Assembly: GCA_041397765.1 (NCBI GenBank)
Contig: JAWKWA010000002.1
Location: 236,875-300,874, forward strand
Direction of reading: 5' to 3'
Source of the DNA: JAWKWA01 sp041397765
GTDB taxonomy: Bacteria > Pseudomonadota > Alphaproteobacteria > Rhizobiales > Hyphomicrobiaceae
DNA: 64,000 bases
The translations under genes and the position numbers were made by a program. The notes under the pieces were generated by a model. It ran no database searches. It was not told where the DNA came from and saw only the letters and a program-made list of their open reading frames with translations. Below, piece by piece: positions 47,250-58,444 of the stretch (positions within the stretch are counted from its first letter, which is position 1; the number at the start of each line of letters is the position of its first letter).

Positions 47250-47648
47250 ATGACGCGGTTCGTGATCGGCCCCGATGTCGCCCTGCGGATCGTCACCGAC
47301 GGGGTGGCGATCGCGGCAGAACACCAATTGCTGGCGCCGACGCTGCTTCGCTCGCAGGTTCTGGCGATGCTCTACCGGGACGTCGCGGGCGGCGTGCTCA
47401 GCCGTGCCGAGGCGGGCCGGCGGCTCGATCATGTCCGCCGCCTGAAGCTGCGTCTCCTCGGCGATCGCGTCCTGCAGGAACATGCTTTGAGGATCGCCGA
47501 GGAGCTGAAGCTGCCCGACACCTTCGAGGCAGAATATCTCGCCCTCACCCATCTGCAGGCTGACGCCTTCGTCACGCTCGATCCCGCCTGCGCGAGAACG
47601 GCGCGGAAGGTCGTCGCGGTCGCCCGCTTCGAGGACCTGCTGGCGTAG
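47250..47648 (+). CDS. PIN-domain protein (VapC-like)
   Basis: The 132-residue protein has the PIN layout: an N-terminal acid strand (RFVIGPDVAL), a helical middle (LLRSQVLAMLYRDVAGGVLS), and a C-terminal EAEYLALTHLQADAFVTLD carrying the remaining acidic residues. PIN proteins are usually Mg-dependent RNases. No antitoxin gene is next to it: it lies 14 bp after the dehydrogenase gene and could be cotranscribed with it. Classification as a toxin is uncertain. Confidence 0.72.
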   Translation: MTRFVIGPDVALRIVTDGVAIAAEHQLLAPTLLRSQVLAMLYRDVAGGVLSRAEAGRRLDHVRRLKLRLLGDRVLQEHALRIAEELKLPDTFEAEYLALTHLQADAFVTLDPACARTARKVVAVARFEDLLA

Positions 47649-47726
47649 TTGTCAGCGAGGTGCATGACGGCGAACCGGCTGCCCGCCCCCAGGTGACAGG
47701 TTGGGTTGGCTCAGGGCCTGTCCCGC

Positions 47727-48077
47727 TCAGGAGCCCGACGCGGAGGACGCGGCCTTCCTCGACATCGCCGAGATCAGAAGAACTGCGCCGCCGATGCCGA
47801 TCAGCATCATCGCCTCGATTCCCCAGGCGGTGGAGCGGGCGAGGCCGGCGCTGGCGATCACGCTGTCCACGGCCATGGATGCGCCGAACATGCCGCCGGA
47901 GAGGAGACCGAGCCCCACCCGCGCCTTCACCGGCATCTCGGCGATGGCCTTTCGCGACTCCGGCGTGCTCAGCGGTGCAAAGCGGTAGAAGAAGGGAAAG
48001 AGCAGTGCGAAGAGCGTGCCGAATGCGATGCCCGCAACGAGTCCGCCGGCAATGAATGACGACATCAGGCCTTCCAT
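47727..48077 (-). CDS. Small membrane protein of unknown function
   Basis: GGGAGGCGGATC precedes ATG 48077, giving a 116-residue protein with three hydrophobic segments (SFIAGGLVAGIAFGTLFALL, GLGLLSGGMFGASMAVDSVI, WGIEAMMLIGIGGAVLLISA). I do not recognise the family. It is flanked by the PIN gene (convergent) and ilvN (same strand, 143 bp upstream), with no obvious functional link. Confidence 0.7.
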   Translation of the reverse strand: MEGLMSSFIAGGLVAGIAFGTLFALLFPFFYRFAPLSTPESRKAIAEMPVKARVGLGLLSGGMFGASMAVDSVIASAGLARSTAWGIEAMMLIGIGGAVLLISAMSRKAASSASGS

Positions 48078-48220
48078 GATCCGCCTCCCGGATTGATCGA
48101 GCCGCCGTTCCGTGGCGGCGAGCGTCAACTGGGAGGGCGGCGGGCTTCCTGCAAGGCGAGCATGAACAGACGTTCAGTTCCCGAGGGAACAGGTGCCGAG
48201 GACCGACCCGCGCTTCCCCT

Positions 48221-48769
48221 TCACATCGACTCGGCGCCGCGGCCGATGGCGGCGATGCCGGTGCGGGAGACCTCGACGAGGCCGACGCTGGTCATCAGCT
48301 TGATGAAGCGCTCGATCTCGCGCACATCGCCCGTCAGCTCGAAGATGAAGGATTGCAGCGTGGCATCGATGGTGCGCGCGCCGAACGCTTCGGCAAGGCG
48401 GAGCGCCTCGACGCGCTTCTCGCCGGTGCCCGCGACCTTGATCAGCGCCAGCTCGCGCTCGATGGCGTCGGTCACCACCGTCAGGTCGACGACGCGGTGC
48501 ACCGGCACCATGCGCTCGAGCTGATGGCGGATCTGCGCCAGCACCATCGGCGTGCCGCGCGTGACGACGGTGATGCGCGATAGATGCTTCTCGTGCTCGG
48601 TTTCCGACACGGTGAGCGAGTCGATGTTGTAGCCGCGCCCGGAGAAGAGACCGATGACCCGCGCAAGCACGCCCGGCTCGTTGTCGACGAGCACCGACAG
48701 CGTATGCGACTCGACCGTCTCCTTGACCGTCGGCGAGGGATAGTGGGACTGGGTGGAATGGACGGACAT
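48221..48769 (-). CDS. ilvN: Acetolactate synthase small (regulatory) subunit
   Basis: The 182-residue protein has an N-terminal ACT domain (HTLSVLVDNEPGVLARVIGL, RGYNIDSLTVSETE) and the C-terminal ALS_ss domain (AEAFGARTIDATLQSFIFEL). It raises activity of the catalytic subunit and confers valine feedback inhibition. It follows ilvB by 145 nt on the same strand, with a normal start at ATG 48769. Confidence 0.97.
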   Translation of the reverse strand: MSVHSTQSHYPSPTVKETVESHTLSVLVDNEPGVLARVIGLFSGRGYNIDSLTVSETEHEKHLSRITVVTRGTPMVLAQIRHQLERMVPVHRVVDLTVVTDAIERELALIKVAGTGEKRVEALRLAEAFGARTIDATLQSFIFELTGDVREIERFIKLMTSVGLVEVSRTGIAAIGRGAESM

Positions 48770-48914
48770 GGGCGATCTTCCGGTTGAAGCGACTTGTGGC
48801 GGGACAGAACCCCACAAGTCGAGATCCGCGAACTTGCGAACAGGTCCGGCCTGCCCTCGAGACGCCGCGCCGATCCGACGAGCGACCCGCTGGCGAAAGG
48901 GCCGGCGGCAGGCC

Positions 48915-50684
<1,770 letters not shown>

Positions 50685-51139
50685 GCCACGCTCCGTCTCG
50701 TCTTGCTGGTCCCGCGGGGATGGCTTCGCCCGCCCCGCAGGTGGCGGGGGAGGCGTGCGCGCCGGACCTTCCCAATTGCGCTGAAGGCCCGGACGGCCGA
50801 GGCGGGGTCACGCCTCTGCAAGCCGGGCAGAAGGCGCAAACTAGCCCGTAGGGCGGGGAGCGGTCAACCGGCCACAGCGACGAATCGCAAAGATTGTGCG
50901 GTGCATTTTTATCGAAACTTGCGATTCGCGGTGAGGTTTTGGAATTATATTGCGCGTAATATCTCGGCTGGCGTCACTCGCGCTGCTTTGTCGCGCGCGC
51001 AAGCCTCAGAACCGCATGGTCAATCCGGCGGCTGACGCGGCGGTGCGGGCTCCTTGAGCGGCGACTGCGGAGCGCACCGCGGAGGCGTTTGCACCTGCTC
51101 ACTCGCCAGTGCGGGCTTTGCCGCCTTGCGCCGTCCACT
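50685..51139. other. 455-nt region upstream of ilvB, downstream of miaA
   Basis: There is no conserved gene. The middle (50880-50975) is distinctly AT-rich and holds the 10-bp inverted repeat at 50881-50928; it is the best place for the ilvB promoter. A 21-codon minus-strand frame from 50906 lacks branched-chain codon runs, so an attenuation leader is not supported. A GC-rich CCCCGC/GCGGGG dyad near 50733-50749 has no T-run. Confidence 0.5.
50881..50928. repeat. 10-bp perfect inverted repeat with a 28-nt AT-rich loop
   Basis: CGAATCGCAA (50881-50890) and TTGCGATTCG (50919-50928) are exact complements. The loop is AT-rich and probably includes promoter elements of ilvB on the minus strand. 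It could be an operator pair or a leader hairpin. Confidence 0.6.
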
Positions 51140-52057
51140 TCACGAGGCGAAGGCGCGCACCGCGGCCGCCATGTCGGGACCGGATATCCTGTGCCAGTCG
51201 CCGACGAGCTGGTGGCGGAACCAGGTCTCTTGCCGCTTGGCGTATTGCCGGGTCCGCGTCTTGGCATCGGCGAGCGCCGCCTCGAGGGGGATGCCTTCCT
51301 TCAGATGCGCCGCCAGCGAAGGCACGCCGAGTGCGCGCATGATCGGCAGCTCGGGCGACAGCCCGAGGGCGAGGAGGTCGCGCAACTCGCCGAGCGCCCC
51401 TTCCTCGATCATGGCATCGAGCCGGCGGTCGATGCGCTCGCGCAGCCAGTCGCGCGGTGGGGTCAGCAGCAGCCGGACGAGCCCGTCGCCCGTCAACACC
51501 GGGCGGCGGGGCGCCTCCTGCCAGACGGCGAGCGGCCGCCCGGTCGCCTCGAGCACCTCGAGCGCGCGAACGATGCGCTGCGGATCGCTCGGATCGAGGC
51601 GGGCGGCGGTCAGGCCATCGCGCGATGAAAGGAGGGCGTGGAGCTCGGCCGCAGACATGGTGGTGGCGAGGGCGCGCATCCGGGCGCGGACCTCAGGGGG
51701 GATCGCCGGCATGGGCGAGAGCCCCTCGATGAGCGCCTTGAAGTAGAGGCCGGTGCCGCCGACGATCACGACCGGCCGTCCGCGCGCCTCGCAATCGGCG
51801 AGGAGGTCGGCGACCTCGGCCACCCAGCGTCCGACCGAATAGGGCTCGGCGCCGCCGACATGGCCATAGAGACGGTGCTCGGCGCGCGCCTCCTCGGCCG
51901 CGGTCGGGCGCGCCGTGAGGATGCGCAACTCGCGATAGACCTGCATGGAATCGGCATTGACGACGACGGCGCGATGGGTCTCGGCGAGGGCGAGCGCCGC
52001 CGCCGACTTGCCGCTGGCGGTCGGTCCGGCGAGAAGTATGGCGCGGGGGCGTGACAT
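51140..52057 (-). CDS. miaA: tRNA dimethylallyltransferase
   Basis: The 305-residue protein has a P-loop (AGPTASGKSAAALAL), the DMAPP/tRNA motif NADSMQVYRELRILTARP, and the VIVGGTGLYFKALIEGL segment. The C-terminal part contains RTRQYAKRQETWFRHQ. It adds the dimethylallyl group to A37 of tRNAs reading UNN codons. It is convergent in sense with ilvB (same strand) and divergent from serB. Confidence 0.97.
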   Translation of the reverse strand: MSRPRAILLAGPTASGKSAAALALAETHRAVVVNADSMQVYRELRILTARPTAAEEARAEHRLYGHVGGAEPYSVGRWVAEVADLLADCEARGRPVVIVGGTGLYFKALIEGLSPMPAIPPEVRARMRALATTMSAAELHALLSSRDGLTAARLDPSDPQRIVRALEVLEATGRPLAVWQEAPRRPVLTGDGLVRLLLTPPRDWLRERIDRRLDAMIEEGALGELRDLLALGLSPELPIMRALGVPSLAAHLKEGIPLEAALADAKTRTRQYAKRQETWFRHQLVGDWHRISGPDMAAAVRAFAS

Positions 52058-52302
52058 TCGTCTGGGGGCTCTCCTGGCGGTCCGGGCCCGGCGTACCGAT
52101 TTGCCCGCCCTCCGGCATGGCGCGAAGACGCATGGCCCGCAAGGCCGGGAAAGGACAGGGTTCGCCGAAAGCCCACGCGATTGATATGAGTGGGCCGGAG
52201 AGGACGTGCCATGACAGATTGATCGAACTTCCCCGCGCCGGCAGCCATGCCAACCCCATGCCGCAGGATACCTCGCCCTTGGCCAGGCCGAAGCCCTCGA
52301 CG

Positions 52303-53232
52303 ATGCAATCGAAGATGGATGATCTCGTGCTCGTCGCGATTGCCGCGACGGGCTCGCGGGCGCTCGACGAGGCCGCCGCCAGCCGTCTCGCGCGCGCAGC
52401 CGGTGCCAGCAGCGATGCGCGCTGGCTCGCCTCCCGAACCGCGCTCGAGCTTTCGCTCACCGGTGCGGGGGCTGGTGAGGCCGACGGCCCGGGCCAAGAG
52501 GGAAAGCGTCTCGCGGCGGCACGCGAGGCGCTTGCGGGGCGACCGGTCGATCTGGCGCTCGTGCCTGCAGGCAACCGCAGGAAGCGTCTTCTCGTCGCAG
52601 ATATGGATTCAACCATCATCGGCCAGGAATGCATCGACGAGGTCGGCGACGTGGCCGGCTTCGGTGCCGAGATCGCCGCCATCACCGAACGCAGCATGCG
52701 CGGCGAGATCGATTTCGAGGCGGCTCTCAGGAACCGGGTCGGCCTGTTGAAGGGCCTCCCCGTCACCGCGCTCGAACAGGTCATGACGGAGCGCATCCGC
52801 CTCAATCCCGGGGCCCGCACCCTGGTTGCGACCATGGCCGGCCATGGCGCCGTGACAGCGCTCGTTTCGGGTGGGTTCACCTTCTTCACCGAGCGGGTCG
52901 CCCGTCTCGCCGGCTTCCAGATCAACGAGGCCAACCGGCTGATCGAGACGGAGGGCCGACTGACCGGCGAGGTCGGCGAGCCCGTTCTCGACCGCGACGC
53001 CAAGCGCCGGTCGCTCGTGCGCATCGCTTCGGCGCACGGGCTGCCGCTCGGCCTTGCGATCGCGGTCGGCGACGGGGCCAACGACCGGGCGATGATCGAG
53101 GCGGCCGGCCTCGGCGTCGCCTATCGTGCCAAGCCGGTGCTGCGGGCGGTTGCCGACGTCGCCATCGAGCATGCCGACCTGACCGCTCTCCTCTATCTGC
53201 AGGGTTATACGGAGGACATGCTGAGGGACTAA
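52303..53232 (+). CDS. serB: Phosphoserine phosphatase
   Basis: The protein shows the HAD motifs of SerB: VADMDSTIIGQECIDEVGD with the nucleophile Asp, the TALVSGGFTFFTERVA segment with motif II, and AVGDGANDRAMIEAAGLGVA with motif IV. It removes phosphate from phosphoserine in the last step of serine synthesis. Start choice is uncertain: ATG 52303 (309 aa) and ATG 52315 both fit the conserved N-terminal domain; ATG 52258 and further upstream add unconserved sequence. No convincing Shine-Dalgarno decides it. Confidence 0.95.
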   Translation: MQSKMDDLVLVAIAATGSRALDEAAASRLARAAGASSDARWLASRTALELSLTGAGAGEADGPGQEGKRLAAAREALAGRPVDLALVPAGNRRKRLLVADMDSTIIGQECIDEVGDVAGFGAEIAAITERSMRGEIDFEAALRNRVGLLKGLPVTALEQVMTERIRLNPGARTLVATMAGHGAVTALVSGGFTFFTERVARLAGFQINEANRLIETEGRLTGEVGEPVLDRDAKRRSLVRIASAHGLPLGLAIAVGDGANDRAMIEAAGLGVAYRAKPVLRAVADVAIEHADLTALLYLQGYTEDMLRD

Positions 53233-53433
53233 GGGACAGCCCGCGGGGGTGGTGTGCGGGCAGGTTCGGCCGCCGGTCAGGCCGTGACAGGGGCCGCGGG
53301 CCGGACCTCCGCGGGCCGGGCACGTGCGCGCCTCGCTCGCCAACAGGGCGGCGGCACGCCCCCCGAAAATTCTGGCAAGGCTCGCTCGGCGTGTCATATA
53401 ACTGTCGCCCGCAACCCCGGAAAGAGCTGACCA

Positions 53434-54177
53434 ATGAGGATCGCCCTGGACCGCAAGTCGGAACGCACCAAGGTGGCGGCGGCGTGGGCCGTCCATGCCT
53501 TTACGGGAACGGGCGTCGTCCTCGGCCTTCTCGCCCTCATCGCCATGCTCGAGGGTAACGAGATCAAAGCCTTCCTGTGGCTCGGCCTCGCCCTGTTCAT
53601 CGACGGCATCGACGGCACGCTCGCCCGGCGGTTCCGCGTGCGGGAGTACACGCCGCGCTTCGACGGTGCTGCCCTCGACATCGTCACCGATTTCGTCACC
53701 TACTCGTTCATTCCGGCGTTGATGGTCTACTGGTTCGGCATGGTGCCGGAGCCGTGGGGCATACCCGCCGCCTGCTTCATCGCCGCCACCTCGCTCTATT
53801 GCTACGCGAACATGGACATGAAGACGGCCGACTATTATTTCGTCGGCTTCCCAGCCGTGTGGAATATCGTCGTTCTCTACTTCGTCATCCTGAGGACGCC
53901 GGACTGGATCAATCTCGCGGTGATCCTCGCCCTCGGGATACTGACCTTCGTTCCCTGGAAGTATGTCCATCCCTTGCGGGTGGCGCGCCTGAGGCCGGTC
54001 ACGCTGATCGCGACCGTGTTATGGAGCGCGCTCACCATGTGGCTGCTGTTCCTGACCGAGAAGACCGAGCATCCGATGCATACGGAGCCGGTGGTCTTCT
54101 GGCTGTGGATCGCCATCAGCGGCTACTTCGCCGCCATCTGCGCAGTGCGCTCGATCGAGGATGCCGACGAGGACTGA
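53434..54177 (+). CDS. pcs: Phosphatidylcholine synthase
   Basis: The 247-residue membrane protein has eight hydrophobic segments and the variant CDP-alcohol phosphotransferase signature spread over FIDGIDGTLARRF and DGAALDIVTDFVTYS. Pcs condenses CDP-diacylglycerol with choline to form phosphatidylcholine in one step, a pathway typical of host-associated and other alphaproteobacteria. The protein therefore requires choline uptake from outside. It begins 200 bp after serB. Confidence 0.95.
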   Translation: MRIALDRKSERTKVAAAWAVHAFTGTGVVLGLLALIAMLEGNEIKAFLWLGLALFIDGIDGTLARRFRVREYTPRFDGAALDIVTDFVTYSFIPALMVYWFGMVPEPWGIPAACFIAATSLYCYANMDMKTADYYFVGFPAVWNIVVLYFVILRTPDWINLAVILALGILTFVPWKYVHPLRVARLRPVTLIATVLWSALTMWLLFLTEKTEHPMHTEPVVFWLWIAISGYFAAICAVRSIEDADED

Positions 54178-54430
54178 GCGGTGCGGCGGCGCTCTGCGAC
54201 AGCTCCCGAAGGTCGGACGGCAGGGATCCTTGGGCTGATGCGCGACAGCATGTCGGGCTGACGGCGGCCGGCAGCATGCATAGCATTCCCGACGACAGGC
54301 TCGGTGATGCGGGCATGGCGGATCGGGGGCGCGGATGCCTCGATCGCCAAAGCCATCCGAACCAGAGCCTCGGCGCCCGACCGGCGTTGCGACGGACGGC
54401 CGCAAGGTCCAGACGGTTGAGGGTCACATC

Positions 54431-56104
54431 ATGTCCGATGCGCTCGAGATGCGTTCTCCCGACGAGGTCATGTCGCTCGCCCGCCTCGGCGCGGCCCACC
54501 AGACCCGGCTCTCTTTCCTGCGGACCATGCTGCGCCGGCTGACGCGGGAAGGCTGGGTCATCGACCGGCCGGTGTTCGAGATCGACGACAAGGGCTTCGG
54601 CACGGCGGTCTACCGCGCCAAGGGGCCGGAGCGCACCTACAGCCTCGTCTGCTTCTCGATCGACCTGCCCGACGACATGCGAACCGACCGGGTGATCGCG
54701 GTCGCGTGGGATACCAGCTATGCGCTGTTCGACGGCGAGCCGACGGCTGCCGACATCGCAAGGCTCCGCGACAACGTGCCGAAGCAGGAGGCCGGCCGCT
54801 TCACCGAGAAGGAGCTCGTCCTCTCGCGCGCCAACAAGAGCATGCGGCTGTTCGCCCGCGTCGTCGATGCGCTCGCCGCCGGCCGCCAACCCGACGCCGT
54901 GGAGATCGAGGAGGTCGGCTATCTGATGCGCACGACCGCCGTTTACGGCAACGGCAAGCTCGGCATGGCCGACCGCGACGTCATCCGCGACCGCGCCGAG
55001 CTCGCCGGACCGTTCCAGGCCGAGATGCTGACGGTCTGGCTGATCCGCACCTTCACCGTCGATCTCGTCGAGCATGTCGCACGGGCCCGCGCGCCCGAAA
55101 CCGCGGTGCCGCTCGAACCCTCGCTCAGGCGGCGCTTCGGCGTCGGCAATGCGACGGGCCTCGGTATGGCGCCGTTCCTCGTTCGTCATCCCGGCCTGAC
55201 CGGGCGCTGGGCGGCGGCGCGCGAGACGGCGCTCGCCCGCGTGCGTGCGATCGAGAGGGCAAGCGAGGCGGCCAAGGCGCGGTTCCCGCAAGTGCTCGGG
55301 CTCGCACGACGCGCGGTTTCGGCCTGGGTGACGAGCGATCCCGTGCAGAAGGCCGAGATCGCCGCTCTCGCCCGCGATCTCGAGCTGATCGAGCGGCGGG
55401 TCGAGGAGGGCGCGCTCGAGGAGGACCATCCCTTCGACAAGCTGATCTGCTGGTCGGAATGGGCGCTCGGCCTCGAGGGTCAGGAATATCTCGTCACGCT
55501 GGCCATCGAGCCGCATGGCGACCTCGTCGACGATCTCGCCGACGAGATGGCGTTCGACGAGGAGAGCACGTTCCGCATCGACGGGGGGATGCCGCTCGGC
55601 ACGCTCCGGCAGCACATCGCCAAGGCCTATCGCTGGGTCTCGCGGCACGACTACCGGACGCCGGAAGGGCAGGCGCGCTTCTGGTACTATTCGGAGGACA
55701 AGCTCGAGCCGCGGCTCGGCGAGCGCTTCGAGGAGCCGGGGGCCGAGCTCGAGCAGCCGCTCGGCATCGGGCGCGACGTGCAGGCGCTCGCGGTCGCAGC
55801 CGCTCTCGTCAATCCCGAGATCACGGTCGGTGCCTATCTCGCCGACCATCCCGAGCATCGCCATCTCGTCCGCCGCATCCAGGCGAGCGCGGCGCTGCCC
55901 TATGCCGAGATCCACGACAATGTGCTCGGCGCCCGCATGCGCCCCGTCGACATCCTCAGATGGAAGCTCGCCTTCTTCGGCGCGACGCGCTTCGACCCGC
56001 GCTCGGATCGCTGGCTGAGAATCACGCTCTTCCAGGGGGCGCCGTTTCCCGAGGAGCTTCAGGCGATGAAGAGCGAAAACTGGGTCTATGGCGCGGCGGC
56101 CTGA
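54431..56104 (+). CDS. Conserved protein of unknown function (557 aa), paired with DUF3726
   Basis: I cannot assign a function. From ATG 54431 the soluble 557-residue protein has no signal peptide or membrane segment. Striking segments are DRVIAVAWDTSYALFDGEPT, RFGVGNATGLGMAPFLVRHP and ITLFQGAPFPEELQAMKSEN. The frame opens earlier (54335) but the extra residues look unconserved. It lies 30 bp before a DUF3726 gene and 253 bp after pcs. The two genes probably act together. Confidence 0.85.
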   Translation: MSDALEMRSPDEVMSLARLGAAHQTRLSFLRTMLRRLTREGWVIDRPVFEIDDKGFGTAVYRAKGPERTYSLVCFSIDLPDDMRTDRVIAVAWDTSYALFDGEPTAADIARLRDNVPKQEAGRFTEKELVLSRANKSMRLFARVVDALAAGRQPDAVEIEEVGYLMRTTAVYGNGKLGMADRDVIRDRAELAGPFQAEMLTVWLIRTFTVDLVEHVARARAPETAVPLEPSLRRRFGVGNATGLGMAPFLVRHPGLTGRWAAARETALARVRAIERASEAAKARFPQVLGLARRAVSAWVTSDPVQKAEIAALARDLELIERRVEEGALEEDHPFDKLICWSEWALGLEGQEYLVTLAIEPHGDLVDDLADEMAFDEESTFRIDGGMPLGTLRQHIAKAYRWVSRHDYRTPEGQARFWYYSEDKLEPRLGERFEEPGAELEQPLGIGRDVQALAVAAALVNPEITVGAYLADHPEHRHLVRRIQASAALPYAEIHDNVLGARMRPVDILRWKLAFFGATRFDPRSDRWLRITLFQGAPFPEELQAMKSENWVYGAAA

Positions 56105-56134
56105 GCGGCCACACGCCTTCCAGGGAGGGGCGCG

Positions 56135-56755
56135 ATGCATGTGTCTCTGAACGAGGTGGAGAACACCGCGCTGAAGGCGGCGCGGGGCGCGGGCAGCCCC
56201 TGGGGCATCGCCGAGGAGGCGGGGCGGGCCTCGCGCTGGCTCGCCGCCCGTGGGCTGCCGTGGCTCGCACCGCTGACGGCGATGCTCGAGGCCAGGCTGG
56301 CGAGCCCTGTGACCGCCCATGCCGACTGTCCGATCCTCGCGGGGACACGGATCGTCGACGTCTGGCCGTTGCGGGGCGGCGCCGCGCCAGCCCTGCCCAA
56401 GGCGATCCGGGCGCCGCTGCTGCTGGTGCCCTTTCTCGCCCAGGCGAGCGAATCGGGCGTGCCGGTGGCGGTCTCCTGGCCAGGGGTGGTGGCACATCTG
56501 ATCGACGGGGCGCTGCAACCCGAGGTCGCCGATATGGCGGCGCTCGCCGCCGAGGGGCCGCTCGCCGCCGCGATCACGGTCGGGGCGGCCGCGCAGATCC
56601 ATGGCGCCGCAGTCCTCAAGCCGCGCACCGGCGGTGCCGAGGTCGAGCCGCAGCTTTTCGATCGGCTGAGAGGGCTCGCCGCCCGCACCTATGTGCCCGA
56701 GAGCGAGCAGTCCAAGCTGAAAGGCGCCGGCGCGGGATTGCTGGACAACGATTGA
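56135..56755 (+). CDS. DUF3726 family protein
   Basis: The 206-residue protein resembles DUF3726, with the start VSLNEVENTALKAARGAGSP and a small Ala/Gly-rich body including GIAEEAGRASRWLAARG. It has no clear membrane segment. It lies 30 bp after the 557-residue protein. Its activity is unknown; the LNEVE start is the best recognition feature. Confidence 0.78.
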   Translation: MHVSLNEVENTALKAARGAGSPWGIAEEAGRASRWLAARGLPWLAPLTAMLEARLASPVTAHADCPILAGTRIVDVWPLRGGAAPALPKAIRAPLLLVPFLAQASESGVPVAVSWPGVVAHLIDGALQPEVADMAALAAEGPLAAAITVGAAAQIHGAAVLKPRTGGAEVEPQLFDRLRGLAARTYVPESEQSKLKGAGAGLLDND

Positions 56756-56769
56756 GGGGCGCAGGCCCT

Positions 56770-57054
56770 TCAGTGAAACCCGAAGTTGAGTTGCACGGGC
56801 GTCTTGCGGCGCGGCTTGCGTTTGCGGGCCGGCTTCAGCTCCTCCGGCTCGTTGCGCGGCACCCCGGCTATCGCGATCCAGCCGGCCACGTCGAAGCCGA
56901 GATCGGTCAGGACGCGCTGAGTGACGGCAGCCGCGTGATCGTGATCGGTCGCGGACCAAGCCGCGCGCCCGGCCTTGCGCATCCGCCGGTTAGCGGCATC
57001 CTCGCCGGCCGAGCGCGCCAGCCGTACCGCCTCGCTGTAGGTCTTGACCCGCAC
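56770..57054 (-). CDS. Small basic hypothetical protein
   Basis: A GTG at 57054 with GAGGGAGG 8 nt upstream opens a 94-residue protein starting VRVKTYSEAVRLARSAGEDA and ending in a Lys/Arg/Pro-rich tail (RKRKPRRKTPVQLNFGFH). The frame continues upstream to 57294 without conserved sequence. It is convergent with the DUF3726 gene (14-bp gap). I do not recognise the family; the ribosome site and codon pattern make it plausible. Confidence 0.55.
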   Translation of the reverse strand: MRVKTYSEAVRLARSAGEDAANRRMRKAGRAAWSATDHDHAAAVTQRVLTDLGFDVAGWIAIAGVPRNEPEELKPARKRKPRRKTPVQLNFGFH

Positions 57055-57550
57055 GACCCGCGCCTCCCTCGACGATGCGAAATCTGTACACCTTGCGTTC
57101 TCATGGTCAAGGGGCGATGGTGGCGGTGGGGGATGGCCAGCGGAAGCGGCGACCACCGCAAACGACCGCCGAAATGGGCGGGCGACGGGGATGCCAGGAG
57201 CGGCCGTGAGCAGGTGCTGCATGCGCGGCGCGCAGTCCAACTGTGTGCAAAGAAAGCTAACACCTGGCGCGCCGCATTCGGTTGCTGATCCCACCGATCC
57301 AGGTTGTCTGCTGAACCTGAATCATTATCGGCTTTGCGCGCTACTTGGCTTGGTGACGGCCTCGAGTTGCAGATGGCACCTTGACGTACCAGGAGCACCT
57401 GCGAGCACCGCAGATCACCTTAGTTACATTGAACACCGCGAGCACTACGATCTGCGGTTAGAGCACCTTCCGACCATATTGAATCAACAGGGATTCCCAA
57501 ATCAGTCGCGTTCTGATTCAAGCTGCATGTCGGGGAGGAGGCCGGCATGC
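57055..57550. other. 496-nt region before the IS630 fragment
   Basis: No gene is supported. From about 57290 the sequence is less GC-rich than the flanks, with short dyads such as GAATC-N6-GATTC near 57481-57500 that could belong to the terminal inverted repeat of the IS630 remnant. No target-site duplication could be identified. Confidence 0.45.
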
Positions 57551-57715
57551 ATGGTGAAAGCACTCTCGCTTGATCTGCGTGAACGTGTTCTCGCGGCCGT
57601 CGATGGCGGGTTGTCCTGCCGGCAGGCGGCCGAACGCTTCGGGGTGAGCGCGGCGAGCGCAGTCCGCTGGGTGCAGCGACGCCGCAAGCAGGGCACGGCC
57701 GAACAAGGTCAATGA
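57551..57715 (+). mobile_element. IS630-family transposase, N-terminal fragment
   Basis: The 54-residue frame MVKALSLDLRERVLAAVDGG followed by CRQAAERFGVSAASAVRWVQ is the DNA-binding N-terminus of an IS630-type transposase, which is normally about 300 residues or more. A stop at 57713 and unrelated sequence afterwards show that the catalytic DDE part is missing. GGGGAGGAGG precedes the ATG. It is a stub left by deletion or rearrangement. Confidence 0.85.
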
Positions 57716-57979
57716 AATTCGTCAAATATGCCTTGTTTATCGAAGTCGTCGCCTGGACTGCACTTATGGAGGGGAACTTCTCAATTGCATCAGCAAGATG
57801 CAATGCACTTTCAAGCGCGGTCGGCATCACCTGATCCATAACCATTCTTGCGTTGCTCCGGCACACCTCGAAGCGGCACGTCAAGCGCCGCTGCGGGCAT
57901 AACGGGCCATGTACTCCGCAACTCGCTCTTTTTGATTTGTGAGCGCGATGCCCGTCTGACGCTAGCAGATCGCGGCGGT

Positions 57980-58444
57980 CGTTCTCCATCAACGCGCCCG
58001 AAGAGCCCTGAGCATCTTGAAGCTCAGCCAGCATGGAGTGCCTCCCCATCCCATGATGAACTCCTCAGTGCGTTCGCGGAAGAATCTGTGCGCGAGAAAG
58101 TTGCGCAATTCTCTTGCTTTGAGAGGTCTGCATCGAAGGTGGCGGCAAGCTTGCTCGATTTTCGGAGTCGGCTAATCAGAACCCCATCGTCAACTCGAAG
58201 TGATCGTCCATGTGTCGAAGCGTCGCTCGAATTCATGGATTGTAAAATTTCCCACCGCTTCGCTTCCGATCGGACTTGAGGCAGTAGATTGGCATAAACT
58301 AGCCAAAACGATTCCATGCTCAAGGCACTGAGCAAGATACATGGCGAGCCCATAGTGGGCATACACATCTCTGATCTGCGCTCTCATCGTCGCGGTTATC
58401 TGTGCAACTTGTGCCCCCATCTCAAGGTCCGCTGTCGTATACAT
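57980..58444 (-). pseudogene. Multiply frameshifted remnant of a conserved hypothetical gene
   Basis: From ATG 58444 the minus strand reads MYTTADLEMGAQ and then DVYAHYGLAMYLAQCLEHGI, stopping at 58190. In the same frame, beyond two stops, ELRNFLAHRFFRERTEEF appears (about 58115-58050); RLRKSSKLAATFDADLSK lies in another frame between, and HSMLAELQDAQG in a third after it. I recall intact bacterial proteins carrying a YAHFGLAMY..EHGL N-terminus and an LAHHFFRERAE C-terminus in one frame, so the order here suggests at least three frame changes in one decayed gene. Its function is unknown. Confidence 0.65.

Noticed and set aside
50841..50906. Possible ilvB leader peptide of 21 codons (minus strand)
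   Set aside because: No run of Leu, Val or Ile codons and no terminator with a T-run downstream, so attenuation is unsupported.
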